From: Balneola sp.
Lineage (GTDB): Bacteria > Bacteroidota > Rhodothermia > Balneolales > Balneolaceae
Length of the DNA stretch: 64,000 nucleotides
NCBI GenBank assembly: GCA_002694685.1
Contig: NZMW01000004.1
Location: forward strand, 244,632 to 308,631
Direction of reading: 5' to 3'
Shown here: positions 44,292-53,918 of the stretch, one piece after another
Position numbering within the stretch: position 1 is the first letter of the stretch
Layout: every line of letters starts with the position of its first letter
Program-made: the position numbers and the translations under genes
Notes under the pieces: model-generated
Seen by the model: the letters and a program-made list of their open reading frames with translations, nothing else
Databases searched by the model: none
Told to the model about the DNA's origin: nothing

Positions 44292-45833
44292 TTAATCCCG
44301 AGGCGTGAATTTGCTGCTTATAACGTCCTGAACAGGTTTTCCATGAATTTTTGACTCCAGCCACGATATGATGTCCAAATATAAAAATGGACGTTTTTGG
44401 TAAGGCATGTCATTGATTTCAAGGAGTCGTTCCCGGAGATCTTTGAATTTTTCCTTCAGGCTAGCCCCATTTGCTTTGCCTAAATCTTGAAGGAATTTCA
44501 GAATTTCTTGTTGAACCAGATTAAGATCATTCATTTTTCTTAGAAACCGATACACTGAACGCATCTGATATTCTACATGGGTTTGGTTGCCAAGCTCGTA
44601 ATGCGCAATCAGGTTTAGAATTCGGGCAAAACAATGCAAATCTTCCCGCAGTTTCTGGTCCGGATAGTTGATGATCTTGTTTAGATATTCGATAGCCTTG
44701 TCATTATTTCCGGCTCCAAAATACAGGCAGGCAATTTTGTAATAGAAAACGAGAATTCGGTGAGGATCAACCTGCTGAGAGTACTTTTGGATCTTTTGAT
44801 TTAGCTCGGGTACCATCTTTACGCCTTCAGAAAAAGTACCCGCAATGAAGTGACCGTTTATCTTGGACGTGTATAAATTCATGAATCCCAACGTTTCCAG
44901 GTTTTCGTTGGAGCGGGAGGGAGGGTTTTCAACAAACTCTTCTAACTGATTCCGAACGGTCTCATGCTTTGTGTAATGGCCTAGTATGAATAAGGCCTCG
45001 AGCAGAACATGCTGACCCTTTAGATACCAAATAGGTTCCAATTCCAGCATATCAGGGTTATCATGAAACAGATCTACCCACTTCTGCGCATACCGATATT
45101 GAAGAAGGAAATCCTGTACAATTAAGCTGTACCAGGCATAAGAAACATACAGGTAAAGCTGTTCAAAAAACCCAAGATTCGTCTGATCGATGTCTTTCAG
45201 CTCCTGCTTAAAATACTGGCTGATATTCTCGTAATCAGCTTCATCACGAACATGTCCCGCCTTGATGTAAATTCCATACAAGCGTAGCGAAAGGTTAGAG
45301 AGGCGGGTGTAGTTTGATAGGGTTTCGAGTTTCTGCTCAGATTGCTCTATCAGTTCATCAGCCCTGTTTTTTAGGCTCCTAGTGATGTATTGAGATTCAA
45401 TAATTCGTTCAAAAGTAATAATCTCGTATTCAAGGGAGTGCCTGTGGTTTTGATGGGCCAAAGATTTGGCTTTATCCAGCAGGCGTAGACTTTGTTTGTA
45501 CAAACCCTTGTTATATAAAATGCGGGAATGATCAATTTGCTCCCTCAGCATAATATCTACGTTGTGGTTTATATTAGTGAGCCGAAGGCTGGTCAGAATC
45601 TGTTTATACAGGTGGGCTTTTAAATTCGAAAATTGTCGCTTTTTAACTTCTTTGATGCTTTTGATGATGGCATCTTCATCGTATTCATCCACCTTATCTA
45701 TGGCATCAAAGAGCTTGATGAATTTAGCGTCCGGGGTGCTGTTTCGGGTCGCGTAAATCTTAAAAGCACGTTTCTCAGCCTTAGTCAACGATTTTATCAG
45801 CTGATAAAGAAAGTCATTTGGTTGATTGGCCAT
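44292..45833 (-). CDS. Helical-repeat (TPR-like) protein of unknown function
   Basis: A 513-residue, mainly alpha-helical protein with no signal peptide or membrane helix. Repeated helical pairs such as YNKGLYKQSLRLLDKAKSLA and GAGNNDKAIEYLNKIINYP suggest a TPR-like solenoid, and the N-terminus is rich in Lys and Arg (LTKAEKRAFKIYAT). It resembles uncharacterised Bacteroidota cytoplasmic proteins. It lies between the ilvD leader and the leuA promoter region and carries the same CACTCACTCATT leader motif as ilvD, so it may share regulation with branched-chain synthesis. Confidence 0.7.
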   Translation of the reverse strand: MANQPNDFLYQLIKSLTKAEKRAFKIYATRNSTPDAKFIKLFDAIDKVDEYDEDAIIKSIKEVKKRQFSNLKAHLYKQILTSLRLTNINHNVDIMLREQIDHSRILYNKGLYKQSLRLLDKAKSLAHQNHRHSLEYEIITFERIIESQYITRSLKNRADELIEQSEQKLETLSNYTRLSNLSLRLYGIYIKAGHVRDEADYENISQYFKQELKDIDQTNLGFFEQLYLYVSYAWYSLIVQDFLLQYRYAQKWVDLFHDNPDMLELEPIWYLKGQHVLLEALFILGHYTKHETVRNQLEEFVENPPSRSNENLETLGFMNLYTSKINGHFIAGTFSEGVKMVPELNQKIQKYSQQVDPHRILVFYYKIACLYFGAGNNDKAIEYLNKIINYPDQKLREDLHCFARILNLIAHYELGNQTHVEYQMRSVYRFLRKMNDLNLVQQEILKFLQDLGKANGASLKEKFKDLRERLLEINDMPYQKRPFLYLDIISWLESKIHGKPVQDVISSKFTPRD

Positions 45834-45929
45834 TGTACAAAATGAGTGAGTGTAATCGAGTTAAGTAATTAAAAATATTGTATATAATTATATAGGGCAA
45901 ATGCTTGGGTGTCGTAATTACTTAAGAAT

Positions 45930-45986
45930 ATGGTTTTAGAAAAACCTTGGCTCCCAATACATTCGTCCCAATTACTTGAACTTTGA
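45930..45986 (+). CDS. Possible Leu-rich leader peptide of leuA
   Basis: An 18-codon open frame (ATG at 45930, TGA at 45984) with five Leu codons, three of them in the last four (Q-L-L-E-L). It lies 48 bp before the leuA ATG. This suggests a leucine leader peptide, but unlike the ilvD case I see no terminator with a T-run before leuA; only a 9-bp inverted repeat (CAATTACTT/AAGTAATTG, 45969-46002) that starts inside the frame. It may be chance. Confidence 0.35.
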   Translation: MVLEKPWLPIHSSQLLEL

Positions 45987-46002
45987 CCAGAGAAAGTAAT
46001 TG
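45968..46002. promoter_or_regulatory. Shared ilv/leu leader motif, copy B
   Basis: This copy lies 33 bp before the leuA ATG, in the divergent space between leuA and the 513-residue gene. Its core TGACCAGAGAAAG (45984-45996) is identical to copy A, and it is flanked by a perfect 9-bp inverted repeat, CAATTACTT and AAGTAATTG. The dyad fits a DNA-binding site for a dimeric regulator or an RNA hairpin in the leuA leader. Confidence 0.5.
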
Positions 46003-46034
46003 ATTCGGCAGTTAAGTTAGAAATCCTCAGACTA

Positions 46035-47192
46035 ATGCCAAACACTCAGATTCAAATTTTTGATACCACACTTCGCGATGGCGAACAAGTACCCGGCTGT
46101 AGATTAAATACCGGGGAAAAAGTTGAAATTGCCAAAGAATTGGAACGTCTTGGAGTTGACGTGATGGAAGTTGGATTTCCGATTTCAAGTCCAGGCGATT
46201 TCGAGTCGGTGAAGCAAATTTCAGAAATTATCAAAAATTCAACGGTTTGTGCCCTCACTCGCGCCGTTAAAAACGACATCGAAGTAGCAGCTGAAGCTGT
46301 TCAAAAAGCAAAGCACCCAAGAATCCATACCGGAATTGGAACATCAGACAGCCACGTTTTCAATAAACTCCGGACAACCCGCGAAAAAGTTATTGAGCGG
46401 GGAGTGGAGGCGGTGAAGCTCTCGAAGAAGTATGTGGAAGATGTAGAGTTTTACGCAGAAGATGCCGGTCGTACCGATAATGAATTTCTTGCGCAGGTTA
46501 TAGAAGAAGTTATCAAAGCCGGGGCTACCGTCGTAAACATCCCTGATACTACAGGCTATTGTCTTCCTTCCGAATATGGAGAGAAGATCAAGTACCTGAT
46601 GGAGAATGTGGACGGAATTCATAAAGCGACGATTTCAACACACTGCCACAATGATCTAGGGTTGGCAACGGCGAATTCTATTTCAGGTGTTCAAAACGGC
46701 GCCCGACAAATAGAATGTACCGTTAACGGTATTGGAGAACGGGCCGGAAATGCATCGCTGGAAGAAGTGGTGATGATTTTGCGCAAGCATCATGACCTGA
46801 ACTTCGATACTAACATCAATACAAAGCATTTGTGTGAAGTTAGTGCTTTAGTATCAGCGAAAATGAATATGCCGGTGCAGGCAAATAAAGCTATTGTCGG
46901 CTCAAATGCATTTGCTCACTCATCGGGAATTCATCAGGATGGAGTTATAAAATCGCGGGAAACTTACGAGATCATTGATCCGGATGAAGTCGGTGCTCTG
47001 GAATCATCTATTGTACTTACGGCACGAAGCGGACGTGCTGCCTTACATTACAGAGCTCAGAAACTGGGTTTTGAGTTTGGAAAGGAAGAACTGGACCGAC
47101 ATTATCAAGAATTTCTAAATCTCGCGGATGAGCAGAAAATAATTCAGGATCAGGATTTGATTCGTTTGTTCTCAGTATCCGCAACCGGGTGA
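46035..47192 (+). CDS. leuA: 2-isopropylmalate synthase, short form
   Basis: A 385-residue alpha-isopropylmalate synthase that condenses acetyl-CoA with 2-oxoisovalerate. The DRE-TIM signature [13 protein letters not shown] and the metal-binding [14 protein letters not shown] are present, and the acyl-acceptor region with [22 protein letters not shown] follows. The protein ends after the subdomain region, so the C-terminal leucine-binding regulatory domain of about 130 residues is missing. Citramalate or homocitrate synthase are alternatives by length, but leuC, leuD and leuB follow, so LeuA is preferred. Confidence 0.9.
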   Translation: MPNTQIQIFDTTLRDGEQVPGCRLNTGEKVEIAKELERLGVDVMEVGFPISSPGDFESVKQISEIIKNSTVCALTRAVKNDIEVAAEAVQKAKHPRIHTGIGTSDSHVFNKLRTTREKVIERGVEAVKLSKKYVEDVEFYAEDAGRTDNEFLAQVIEEVIKAGATVVNIPDTTGYCLPSEYGEKIKYLMENVDGIHKATISTHCHNDLGLATANSISGVQNGARQIECTVNGIGERAGNASLEEVVMILRKHHDLNFDTNINTKHLCEVSALVSAKMNMPVQANKAIVGSNAFAHSSGIHQDGVIKSRETYEIIDPDEVGALESSIVLTARSGRAALHYRAQKLGFEFGKEELDRHYQEFLNLADEQKIIQDQDLIRLFSVSATG

Positions 47193-47210
47193 TTAATATT
47201 GAAGTGATTA

Positions 47211-47315
47211 GTTACGACGCGGAGCGTGCGTAACCAGATTTTAGATCACTCTTCTGAGTCATAATTTTACGTTCGATAATTCAATACTCGCTCTTGACGC
47301 TCTGCGTCGTAGCGA
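47211..47315. repeat. Palindromic repeat family A, copy 5 (two hairpins), between leuA and leuC
   Basis: Hairpin one (47211-47234) pairs GTTACGACGC with GCGT-G-CGTAAC around loop GGA. Hairpin two (47288-47315) pairs TCGCT-CTT-GACGC with GCGTCGTAGCGA around loop TCT, with an internal mismatch. The outer arms (GTTAC / GTAAC and TCGCT / AGCGA) differ from those of other copies but stay complementary. It fills most of the 175-bp gap between leuA and leuC. Confidence 0.88.
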
Positions 47316-47367
47316 ACATTAAAGAAATTGGAGTTACTAACCATATTGAAGAAGCATAAAGCAGTAT

Positions 47368-48777
47368 ATGTCAAAAACGTTATTTGATAAAGTTTGGGAT
47401 CAGCATGTTGTGGAGGAGGTTGAAGGAGGATTGGAAGTCCTGTATATCGATCGTCATTTAATCCATGAGGTTACAAGTCCACAGGCTTTTAGCGGTATTC
47501 GGAATCGGGGAGTTGATATCCACCGAACCGACAAAATTGTAGCCACGGCTGATCACAACGTTCCCACGAAAAACCAACATCTGCCTATTAAAGACGCTTT
47601 ATCCAAACTACAGGTTGATGCCCTTCAGCAAAACTGCGAAGACTTTGGCATAGAGCTTTACGGATTAGGGCATCCTTATCAAGGAATTGTGCATGTAATT
47701 GGACCAGAATTGGGGATCACTAAGCCGGGCATGACCATAGTTTGTGGTGATAGTCATACTTCTACTCATGGGGCATTTGGTGCAATCGCATTTGGAATCG
47801 GGACATCACAGGTAGAGCAGGTTATGGCCACTCAATGTCTGTTGGTTGAACGTCCAAAAACCATGCGCATCACGATTAATGGAGAGCTTGGAGAAGGTAT
47901 TTATGCCAAGGATATCATCCTCTACATTATTTCAAAATTAGGAACGGGCGGGGGAACCGGACATTTTGTTGAATACACCGGAACCGCTATTTGGGGTCTT
48001 TCGATGGAAGCCCGGATGACGATCTGCAATATGAGCATTGAGATGGGCGCTCGTGGCGGCATGATTGCTCCTGATGAAACTACCTTTGAGTATGTAAAGG
48101 GAAAAGAGTTTGCACCAAAAGGAGCAAAATTTGAAAAAGCTGTCAAATATTGGAAAACACTTTATTCAGATGATGAAGCTGTTTTCGATACCGAATACAA
48201 TTACCGGGCTGAAGATATTGAGCCGATGATTACATATGGGACAAATCCGGGAGCAGGAATTAAAATCACAGGAACGGTTCCTAAACCTGAAGAAGTAGAA
48301 AACCCAGACGGACTGAAAAAGTCTTTAGAATATATGGGATTGGAAGCCGGTCAATCTTTAGAAGGGAAGAAAATAGATCATGTATTTATAGGAAGCTGTA
48401 CCAATAGCAGGATCGAAGATTTAAGGATCGTGGCCAACTATGTGAAAGGCAAAAAGAAAGCTGATCATGTAGAAGCAATGATTGTCCCGGGTTCTCGACA
48501 AGTTCAGGAGCAGGCTCAAAAGGAAGGAATTGATACTATTCTTGCTGAAGCCGGATTTGAACTTCGCCAGTCGGGCTGCTCGGCTTGTTTGGGAATGAAT
48601 GAGGATAAAATCCCCAAAGGCGATTACTGCGTTTCAACTTCAAACCGAAATTTTGAAGGAAGGCAGGGGCCGGGAGCCAGAACTATGCTGGTAAGTCCGC
48701 TTACTGCAGCAGCCATCGCAATTGAAGGAAAAGTGGTTGATCCTCGAAAATTCACACTCGAAAAAGTAGCGGTTTAG
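47368..48777 (+). CDS. leuC: 3-isopropylmalate dehydratase large subunit
   Basis: A 469-residue aconitase-family subunit. The [4Fe-4S] ligands are Cys in FIGSCTNSR (about residue 347) and [10 protein letters not shown] (about 407 and 410), and the [13 protein letters not shown] substrate loop is present. With LeuD it isomerises 2- to 3-isopropylmalate. The stop and the leuD start are two bases apart. Length is typical of the bacterial LeuC. Confidence 0.96.
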   Translation: MSKTLFDKVWDQHVVEEVEGGLEVLYIDRHLIHEVTSPQAFSGIRNRGVDIHRTDKIVATADHNVPTKNQHLPIKDALSKLQVDALQQNCEDFGIELYGLGHPYQGIVHVIGPELGITKPGMTIVCGDSHTSTHGAFGAIAFGIGTSQVEQVMATQCLLVERPKTMRITINGELGEGIYAKDIILYIISKLGTGGGTGHFVEYTGTAIWGLSMEARMTICNMSIEMGARGGMIAPDETTFEYVKGKEFAPKGAKFEKAVKYWKTLYSDDEAVFDTEYNYRAEDIEPMITYGTNPGAGIKITGTVPKPEEVENPDGLKKSLEYMGLEAGQSLEGKKIDHVFIGSCTNSRIEDLRIVANYVKGKKKADHVEAMIVPGSRQVQEQAQKEGIDTILAEAGFELRQSGCSACLGMNEDKIPKGDYCVSTSNRNFEGRQGPGARTMLVSPLTAAAIAIEGKVVDPRKFTLEKVAV

Positions 48778-48779
48778 AA

Positions 48780-49370
48780 ATGGAGAAATTCAAAGTACTA
48801 AAAACACCGGCTGTTCCGCTTCCTGAAGAAGACGTAGACACCGATCAGATTATACCGGCTCGTTTCCTCAAAGCAACTTCCAGAGAAGGATTTGGAGAAA
48901 ACTTATTTCGGGACTGGAGATATGATTCCGACGGAAACCCTAAAGAAGATTTTGTGCTGAATAATGAAAAATATTCAGGAAAGGTATTAGTAGCAGGGCG
49001 GAATTTTGGTTGTGGGTCAAGCCGCGAGCATGCTGCCTGGGCATTATATGATTATGGATTCAGAGCAGTAGTGTCAAGCTTTTTTGCTGATATTTTTAAA
49101 GGAAACGCACTCAACAACGGACTCTTACCTATTCAGGTGAGCGAAGAGTTTCTAAAGAAGATGCTGGGAGATATTAAGAAAAAACCATCAACCCCAATAA
49201 AGATCGATCTTAAAGATCAGGAGATTTCTTTAGAAGATGGAAGCAGTGAAACATTCGAAATCAACTCATTTAAAAAAATGTGTCTGCTGAAGGGATATGA
49301 CGATATTGACTTCCTGCTCAGTAAAATGGACAAAATCAAAGAATTTGAAAAACAACATGTGGAGTTTTAG
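48780..49370 (+). CDS. leuD: 3-isopropylmalate dehydratase small subunit
   Basis: A 196-residue small subunit that completes the active site of LeuC. The start [20 protein letters not shown] and the substrate-recognition motif [17 protein letters not shown] are diagnostic. It sits between leuC (2-base gap) and leuB (3-base gap), which fits coordinate expression. Confidence 0.96.
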   Translation: MEKFKVLKTPAVPLPEEDVDTDQIIPARFLKATSREGFGENLFRDWRYDSDGNPKEDFVLNNEKYSGKVLVAGRNFGCGSSREHAAWALYDYGFRAVVSSFFADIFKGNALNNGLLPIQVSEEFLKKMLGDIKKKPSTPIKIDLKDQEISLEDGSSETFEINSFKKMCLLKGYDDIDFLLSKMDKIKEFEKQHVEF

Positions 49371-49373
49371 GAA

Positions 49374-50486
49374 ATGAAAAAGAAAATAGCTGTATTGCCC
49401 GGAGACGGAATTGGGCCTGAAGTAACAAAGCAGGCCATCAAAGTTTTGGAAGTGATAGCTGAGCGCTTTGGCCATGAGTTTGAATATGAAAAGGGATTGG
49501 TAGGAGCTGTAGCTATTGAAGCAACCGGTGATCCGCTTCCTAAAGAAACCCTCGAGACTTGTTTGAATGCAGACTCGATTCTGTTTGGTGCTATTGGTGA
49601 TCCAAAATATGATAATAACCCAAATGCCAAAGTACGTCCAGAGCAGGGATTATTACGGCTCAGAAAAGAGCTTGGGTTGTATGCCAATATCCGGCCGGTT
49701 AAAACCTATGATTCTCTGATTCAGCGATCCCCATTAAAGGAAGAAAATATTAAGGGTACCGATCTGGTGATCTATAGGGAATTGGCGGGAGGTATTTATT
49801 TTGGCGAAAAAGGCCGAAGTGAAGATGGAGAATCCGCGTATGATCACTGCACCTATTCAGTCGCTGAAATTGAACGCATTGCTAAGCTGGCTTTTCAAGC
49901 AGCTCAAAACCGGCGCAAAAAACTAACACTGATCGACAAAGCCAATGTCCTGGAAACGTCACGGCTCTGGCGACAAACTGTACAGGTTATAGCACAAAAC
50001 TATCCAGATGTAGAAGTGGAATATCTCTTTGTAGACAACGCGGCTATGCAAATCATACTAAGACCTAATCAGTTTGATGTGATTTTGACTGAGAACATGT
50101 TTGGAGATATAATTTCTGATGAGAGCAGTGTGATAACAGGTTCTATTGGGTTATTACCTTCGGCATCAATCGGTGAGAAAGCTTCGCTGTTTGAGCCTAT
50201 TCATGGAAGCTATCCGCAGGCTGCTGGAAAGGATATCGCCAATCCCATCGCAATGATTTTGTCAGTAGCCATGATGTTGAATCACTTTGGTTTGAAGGAA
50301 GAGGCTGAACTGATCAATACCAACATTACCTTCATGATTAAGAAGGGGCTTGTTACTCAGGACTTACATTCAAGGAATTTCATCTCCTGTTCAAAAGTAG
50401 GAGACGCACTTGGCCTGCTGCTTGATAAGAATATTGAGGGAGTCCGTTTTGAGAATATGTTTGAAGGGAAGTTGCCGGTTATTTAA
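49374..50486 (+). CDS. leuB: 3-isopropylmalate dehydrogenase
   Basis: A 370-residue NAD-dependent decarboxylating dehydrogenase, the third dedicated step of leucine synthesis. Markers are VLPGDGIGPEVTKQAI at the N-terminus, RPEQGLLRLRKEL (substrate Arg residues), VDNAAMQIILRPNQFDVI and FGDIISDESS (metal-binding Asp), and GSYPQAAGKDIANP. It is the last gene of leuACDB and its stop overlaps that of the converging lipoprotein gene. Confidence 0.96.
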   Translation: MKKKIAVLPGDGIGPEVTKQAIKVLEVIAERFGHEFEYEKGLVGAVAIEATGDPLPKETLETCLNADSILFGAIGDPKYDNNPNAKVRPEQGLLRLRKELGLYANIRPVKTYDSLIQRSPLKEENIKGTDLVIYRELAGGIYFGEKGRSEDGESAYDHCTYSVAEIERIAKLAFQAAQNRRKKLTLIDKANVLETSRLWRQTVQVIAQNYPDVEVEYLFVDNAAMQIILRPNQFDVILTENMFGDIISDESSVITGSIGLLPSASIGEKASLFEPIHGSYPQAAGKDIANPIAMILSVAMMLNHFGLKEEAELINTNITFMIKKGLVTQDLHSRNFISCSKVGDALGLLLDKNIEGVRFENMFEGKLPVI

Positions 50487-50971
50487 TTAATGGCTGGCAC
50501 TTCTTGTGAGGAAGTATACAGCTCTTCCTGAAACTCTCTGAGTTCTACGACTAAGTCGCTAATTCGGGAAGGTTCGTCTAGATATTCAAACGTTACTTTT
50601 TTCTGAAAATCTACGGTGCTGATTTCAATAAACTCAGCTCCGCCATCTGTGCAATCAGGGCAGCCAATTCTATCCGGTAGTATGATAAAAGCACTCATTT
50701 CAACCATGTCCTTGATACGTTCAAATTCTTGAGTTGAAAGTTCTTTACTTGCTCTGACTTCAGACCCGTTGTTAGGTGGATTCCCATAGCTAGCAACCGT
50801 AAGTACGGCTTCATCCTCAGTAATGGAAGTTTCTTTATAGCAATCTCCGGTACACATCCCAAAAGAAGTCCCATAGGTAATAGTATATCCTTCTTCAGTT
50901 GCTAATGGGGCTTCATTGCACCCGTTTAGAATCATTAATAAAACAGGGAATATTAAATAGAAGGTTTTCAT
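50483..50971 (-). CDS. Putative lipoprotein of unknown function
   Basis: A 162-residue protein with a type II signal peptide (LIFPVLLMILNGC, lipid Cys at about residue 18). The mature part has a conserved-looking Cys pair GMCTGDCY near residue 38 and CPDC near 104, which may form disulfides or bind a metal. I do not recognise the family. It overlaps the leuB stop tail to tail and follows the GH114-like gene by two bases, so those two are probably one transcript. Confidence 0.65.
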   Translation of the reverse strand: MKTFYLIFPVLLMILNGCNEAPLATEEGYTITYGTSFGMCTGDCYKETSITEDEAVLTVASYGNPPNNGSEVRASKELSTQEFERIKDMVEMSAFIILPDRIGCPDCTDGGAEFIEISTVDFQKKVTFEYLDEPSRISDLVVELREFQEELYTSSQEVPAIN

Positions 50972-50973
50972 AG

Positions 50974-51942
50974 TTACTGATTTTCAAAAAATTCAAAGCC
51001 GTCAATGATGTCCAAATAGACACCATCAAATCCGGCGTCTAATATTAACTGGAGGTAGGAATCTTCATTCCCCAGTATGATAGCTTTCCAATCCGGGTTC
51101 CAGTATTGCACTTTAAAATTACCCTTCCAGTTTGGGTTTTCGCGCACCAACCATTCGGGATTACCTTGTCGCCATTCATCATTCCAGTAATAGCGATAAT
51201 CTTCTGCCTCACCAATACTCATGTAGCTGATTACTAACCGTGTGCCACCATTTTCCTTTTGTCGAAGCTGTTCAACTTCCTGGGGGGTGAATACTCTCGA
51301 GCCATAGAAGGCATCCATAACAATAACATCATAATTGGTATTCTGAACGGATGATATGAAGTCATTTTTTGAGTCAAAATCTTCCATATTCAACAGGTAT
51401 AAGAAATTCTTGGCTTCCGATAAATGAGTAATGTCATTATCATTTTCACCTGTCAAAGGAAATGTTCTTGCAGGGATTACAGTCAGTTCTCTTTTTGGTG
51501 CTGCGAAGGGTATAAAACCAAGAGCCGTGTTTTGGTTTATAGAATTATTCACTTTAAAAGAGGTAGTTACATAATCGGTTACCAAAATAGCTTTGTTAGC
51601 ATCTTTACCAATATTCAGCAGCCTCAACAGGTTATTAGTTTCTCTTGCCGGAGTTGGCTGATCCATTCCTCCATAACCAAAAAACAAACTTTCCTGAGCT
51701 AAACCGTCAACAGCATCCAAATATGAAGTGGCTGTATTTCCATTTCTGAGAATCAACGGATGTCCGTTTTGGGGAATGACTGCAAAGTCAGGATTTTGTT
51801 CTTTAGCGTAAGCTGATATCTCACCAACAAAGGTTCGCATTTCTTCTCGATAATCGACATCATCTCCACCATCAGTAAATATATTGCCACAAGAAAACCA
51901 GGTCAGAATTATTAAGAGAAGGAATAGGAAATTTGTTCGCAT
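50974..51942 (-). CDS. Lipoprotein with TM1410/GH114-like TIM-barrel domain
   Basis: A 322-residue protein with a lipoprotein signal peptide (LLLIILTWFSCG, Cys about residue 18). The body matches the TM1410/MJ1477-type putative glycosidases related to endo-alpha-1,4-polygalactosaminidase: YDVIVMDAFYGSR, VISYMSIGEAEDYRYYW, NPDWKAIILG and the C-terminal AGFDGVYLDIIDGFEF, where Asp residues end two barrel strands. It would work outside the cytoplasm on a polysaccharide that I cannot name. Confidence 0.8.
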   Translation of the reverse strand: MRTNFLFLLLIILTWFSCGNIFTDGGDDVDYREEMRTFVGEISAYAKEQNPDFAVIPQNGHPLILRNGNTATSYLDAVDGLAQESLFFGYGGMDQPTPARETNNLLRLLNIGKDANKAILVTDYVTTSFKVNNSINQNTALGFIPFAAPKRELTVIPARTFPLTGENDNDITHLSEAKNFLYLLNMEDFDSKNDFISSVQNTNYDVIVMDAFYGSRVFTPQEVEQLRQKENGGTRLVISYMSIGEAEDYRYYWNDEWRQGNPEWLVRENPNWKGNFKVQYWNPDWKAIILGNEDSYLQLILDAGFDGVYLDIIDGFEFFENQ

Positions 51943-51989
51943 TGGTTTGTATTTTGAAGTAAAACAGAGATAACTCTATAAGGGTAAAG

Positions 51990-53918
51990 TTGCAGGATTA
52001 TTTTCACAAAGCAGAATTAAATTTAAAAAAATTTTGGGGATTTAATGGGTTTCGTCCGGGTCAGGATGAAGTTGTTAAATCGGTTTTTGATGGAAAGGAA
52101 ACACTCGTTCTCTTTCCAACCGGGGGAGGTAAGTCACTTTGCTATCAGGTGCCGGCTACAGTTTTTGAGGGGATGACACTTGTTATTTCCCCACTTGTTG
52201 CGCTCATGCAAGATCAGGTTCAGCAACTGAAATCCAAAGGCGTTTCTGCAACGTTCATCAACAGTACAATCCCATCTTATGAAGTTGAGCAGAGATTGGT
52301 GAATGCCAGAAATGGGATGTATAAGCTGCTTTATTGTGCGCCGGAAAGACTCAAAACGAGTTTATGGGAAGCTGAATTGCCAAGGTTGAACATAGACCTG
52401 GTTGCCATCGATGAGGCACATTGCATCAGTGAGTGGGGGCACGATTTTCGGCCCAGCTACCGGGACATTAAAACTTCACTTGAAAGTATAGCCGACCAAA
52501 CCCGCTGGATTGCATTAACGGCAACGGCTACGCCCGAAGTTCAGAAGGATATTGTTGAATCATTGGGTTATGAAGCGCCCAATGTTATTTCAAGGGGATT
52601 TTCACGTCCAAACCTAAAGTGGTGGGTGGTGAAATCACCAAAGAAAAAACAGAAGCTGGAAGAATCGGTTCAGAAAGGTGCTCAAAAAGGAGATGGACTT
52701 ATTTATGGCGGAACCCGCAAGAACTGCGAACACCTTGCAGATCGGTTTAGCAGGCTCGGAATTAAGACGGAAGCATATCATGCCGGCGTAGAGTCTGAAA
52801 AGAGGAAAGCCATTCAACAGCGATGGATTACAGGTGAAACGCCCCTTGTAGCGGCCACCAATGCTTTCGGGATGGGCATTGATAAGCCGGATTGCAGATA
52901 TGTGATACACGAAGAAATGCCGTATTCACTGGAGGCTTATTATCAGGAAGCGGGCCGTGCAGGACGGGATGGGGAAGAGAGCTTTCCAATCTTATTGTAT
53001 CGGGAATCGGATTACTACAAAGCGGATGACCGGATCGACCAAAGCTATCCAACTCTGGATGAACTGGATCACGTCTATCAGATTTTGTGTGACAGCTTTT
53101 ATCTGGCAGTGGGTTCAGAGATGGAAGAGTCTATGCCGTTTGATATTGAGCAGATCAAAAAACGCGGTAAACTGAAATATGGAAAGGCCAGAGCAGCCAT
53201 GCGTATTCTTGATCAGTTTGATATTATAGCCATGCATGAAGAGGTGAAGCCTGCGGTGAGCATTCAGTTTACGCTCAGCCAAAATGCGATGAAGACTTTT
53301 CGGGAGAAGTGTAAAAACGATGAGAAGGCAGAATTCACAGACAAGCTGGAGCGTATGTTTGGCGGATTAGCTTTTCGTGAAATGGTGCAGCTGGATGAAG
53401 AATATGTGCTCGAGAAGTTGTCCATTCAAAGGAACTCATTGGTGAAAGCGTTAAACGTACTGATGCAAAATGATCAGGTTCTGGTTTTTGAAATGCATAA
53501 GCAGCGTAATCTGGTTAAAGTACTGGAAGCCCGCTCCCGAAAGTTGCCGTTGACGAAGAAGGAAGTCGAATCCCATCGAAATAACTTATTCCGAAAGCTG
53601 GAGCATATGCATGGATACATCCTTACGGATACTTGTCGGGAAGTATATCTTAGAAACTACTTCGGAGATACAGATGCGGAGCCTTGCGGGCATTGTGATA
53701 ACTGTCTGAAATCGAAGTCAGCCGCTAATGAAACGCCATCTAATGATGAATTGAAGGTGATTTATGAAGAGCTTAAGTCGCAAGAAAAAACATTAGCTCA
53801 ACTCTGCGACTCTACAGGTCAATCAAAAGCTAAAGTACAGCATGGGATTCAGTTTTTGATAAGAGAGAATAAGGTGACTACGGTGCCGGAGAAGCCGGGA
53901 TTTTATAAGGGGATTTAG
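51990..53918 (+). CDS. recQ: ATP-dependent DNA helicase RecQ
   Basis: A 642-residue RecQ helicase starting at TTG. Motif 0 and motif I (FRPGQDEVV, FPTGGGKSLCYQ), the DEAH box with the RecQ aromatic loop (IDEAHCISEWGHDFRPSY), and motif VI (QEAGRAGRDG) are present. The zinc-binding domain ends with CGHCDNCL (about residue 570). The C-terminus carries only a winged-helix-like segment of about 60 residues; no HRDC domain is seen, a form common in Bacteroidota. It is divergent from the GH114-like gene. Confidence 0.93.
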   Translation: MQDYFHKAELNLKKFWGFNGFRPGQDEVVKSVFDGKETLVLFPTGGGKSLCYQVPATVFEGMTLVISPLVALMQDQVQQLKSKGVSATFINSTIPSYEVEQRLVNARNGMYKLLYCAPERLKTSLWEAELPRLNIDLVAIDEAHCISEWGHDFRPSYRDIKTSLESIADQTRWIALTATATPEVQKDIVESLGYEAPNVISRGFSRPNLKWWVVKSPKKKQKLEESVQKGAQKGDGLIYGGTRKNCEHLADRFSRLGIKTEAYHAGVESEKRKAIQQRWITGETPLVAATNAFGMGIDKPDCRYVIHEEMPYSLEAYYQEAGRAGRDGEESFPILLYRESDYYKADDRIDQSYPTLDELDHVYQILCDSFYLAVGSEMEESMPFDIEQIKKRGKLKYGKARAAMRILDQFDIIAMHEEVKPAVSIQFTLSQNAMKTFREKCKNDEKAEFTDKLERMFGGLAFREMVQLDEEYVLEKLSIQRNSLVKALNVLMQNDQVLVFEMHKQRNLVKVLEARSRKLPLTKKEVESHRNNLFRKLEHMHGYILTDTCREVYLRNYFGDTDAEPCGHCDNCLKSKSAANETPSNDELKVIYEELKSQEKTLAQLCDSTGQSKAKVQHGIQFLIRENKVTTVPEKPGFYKGI

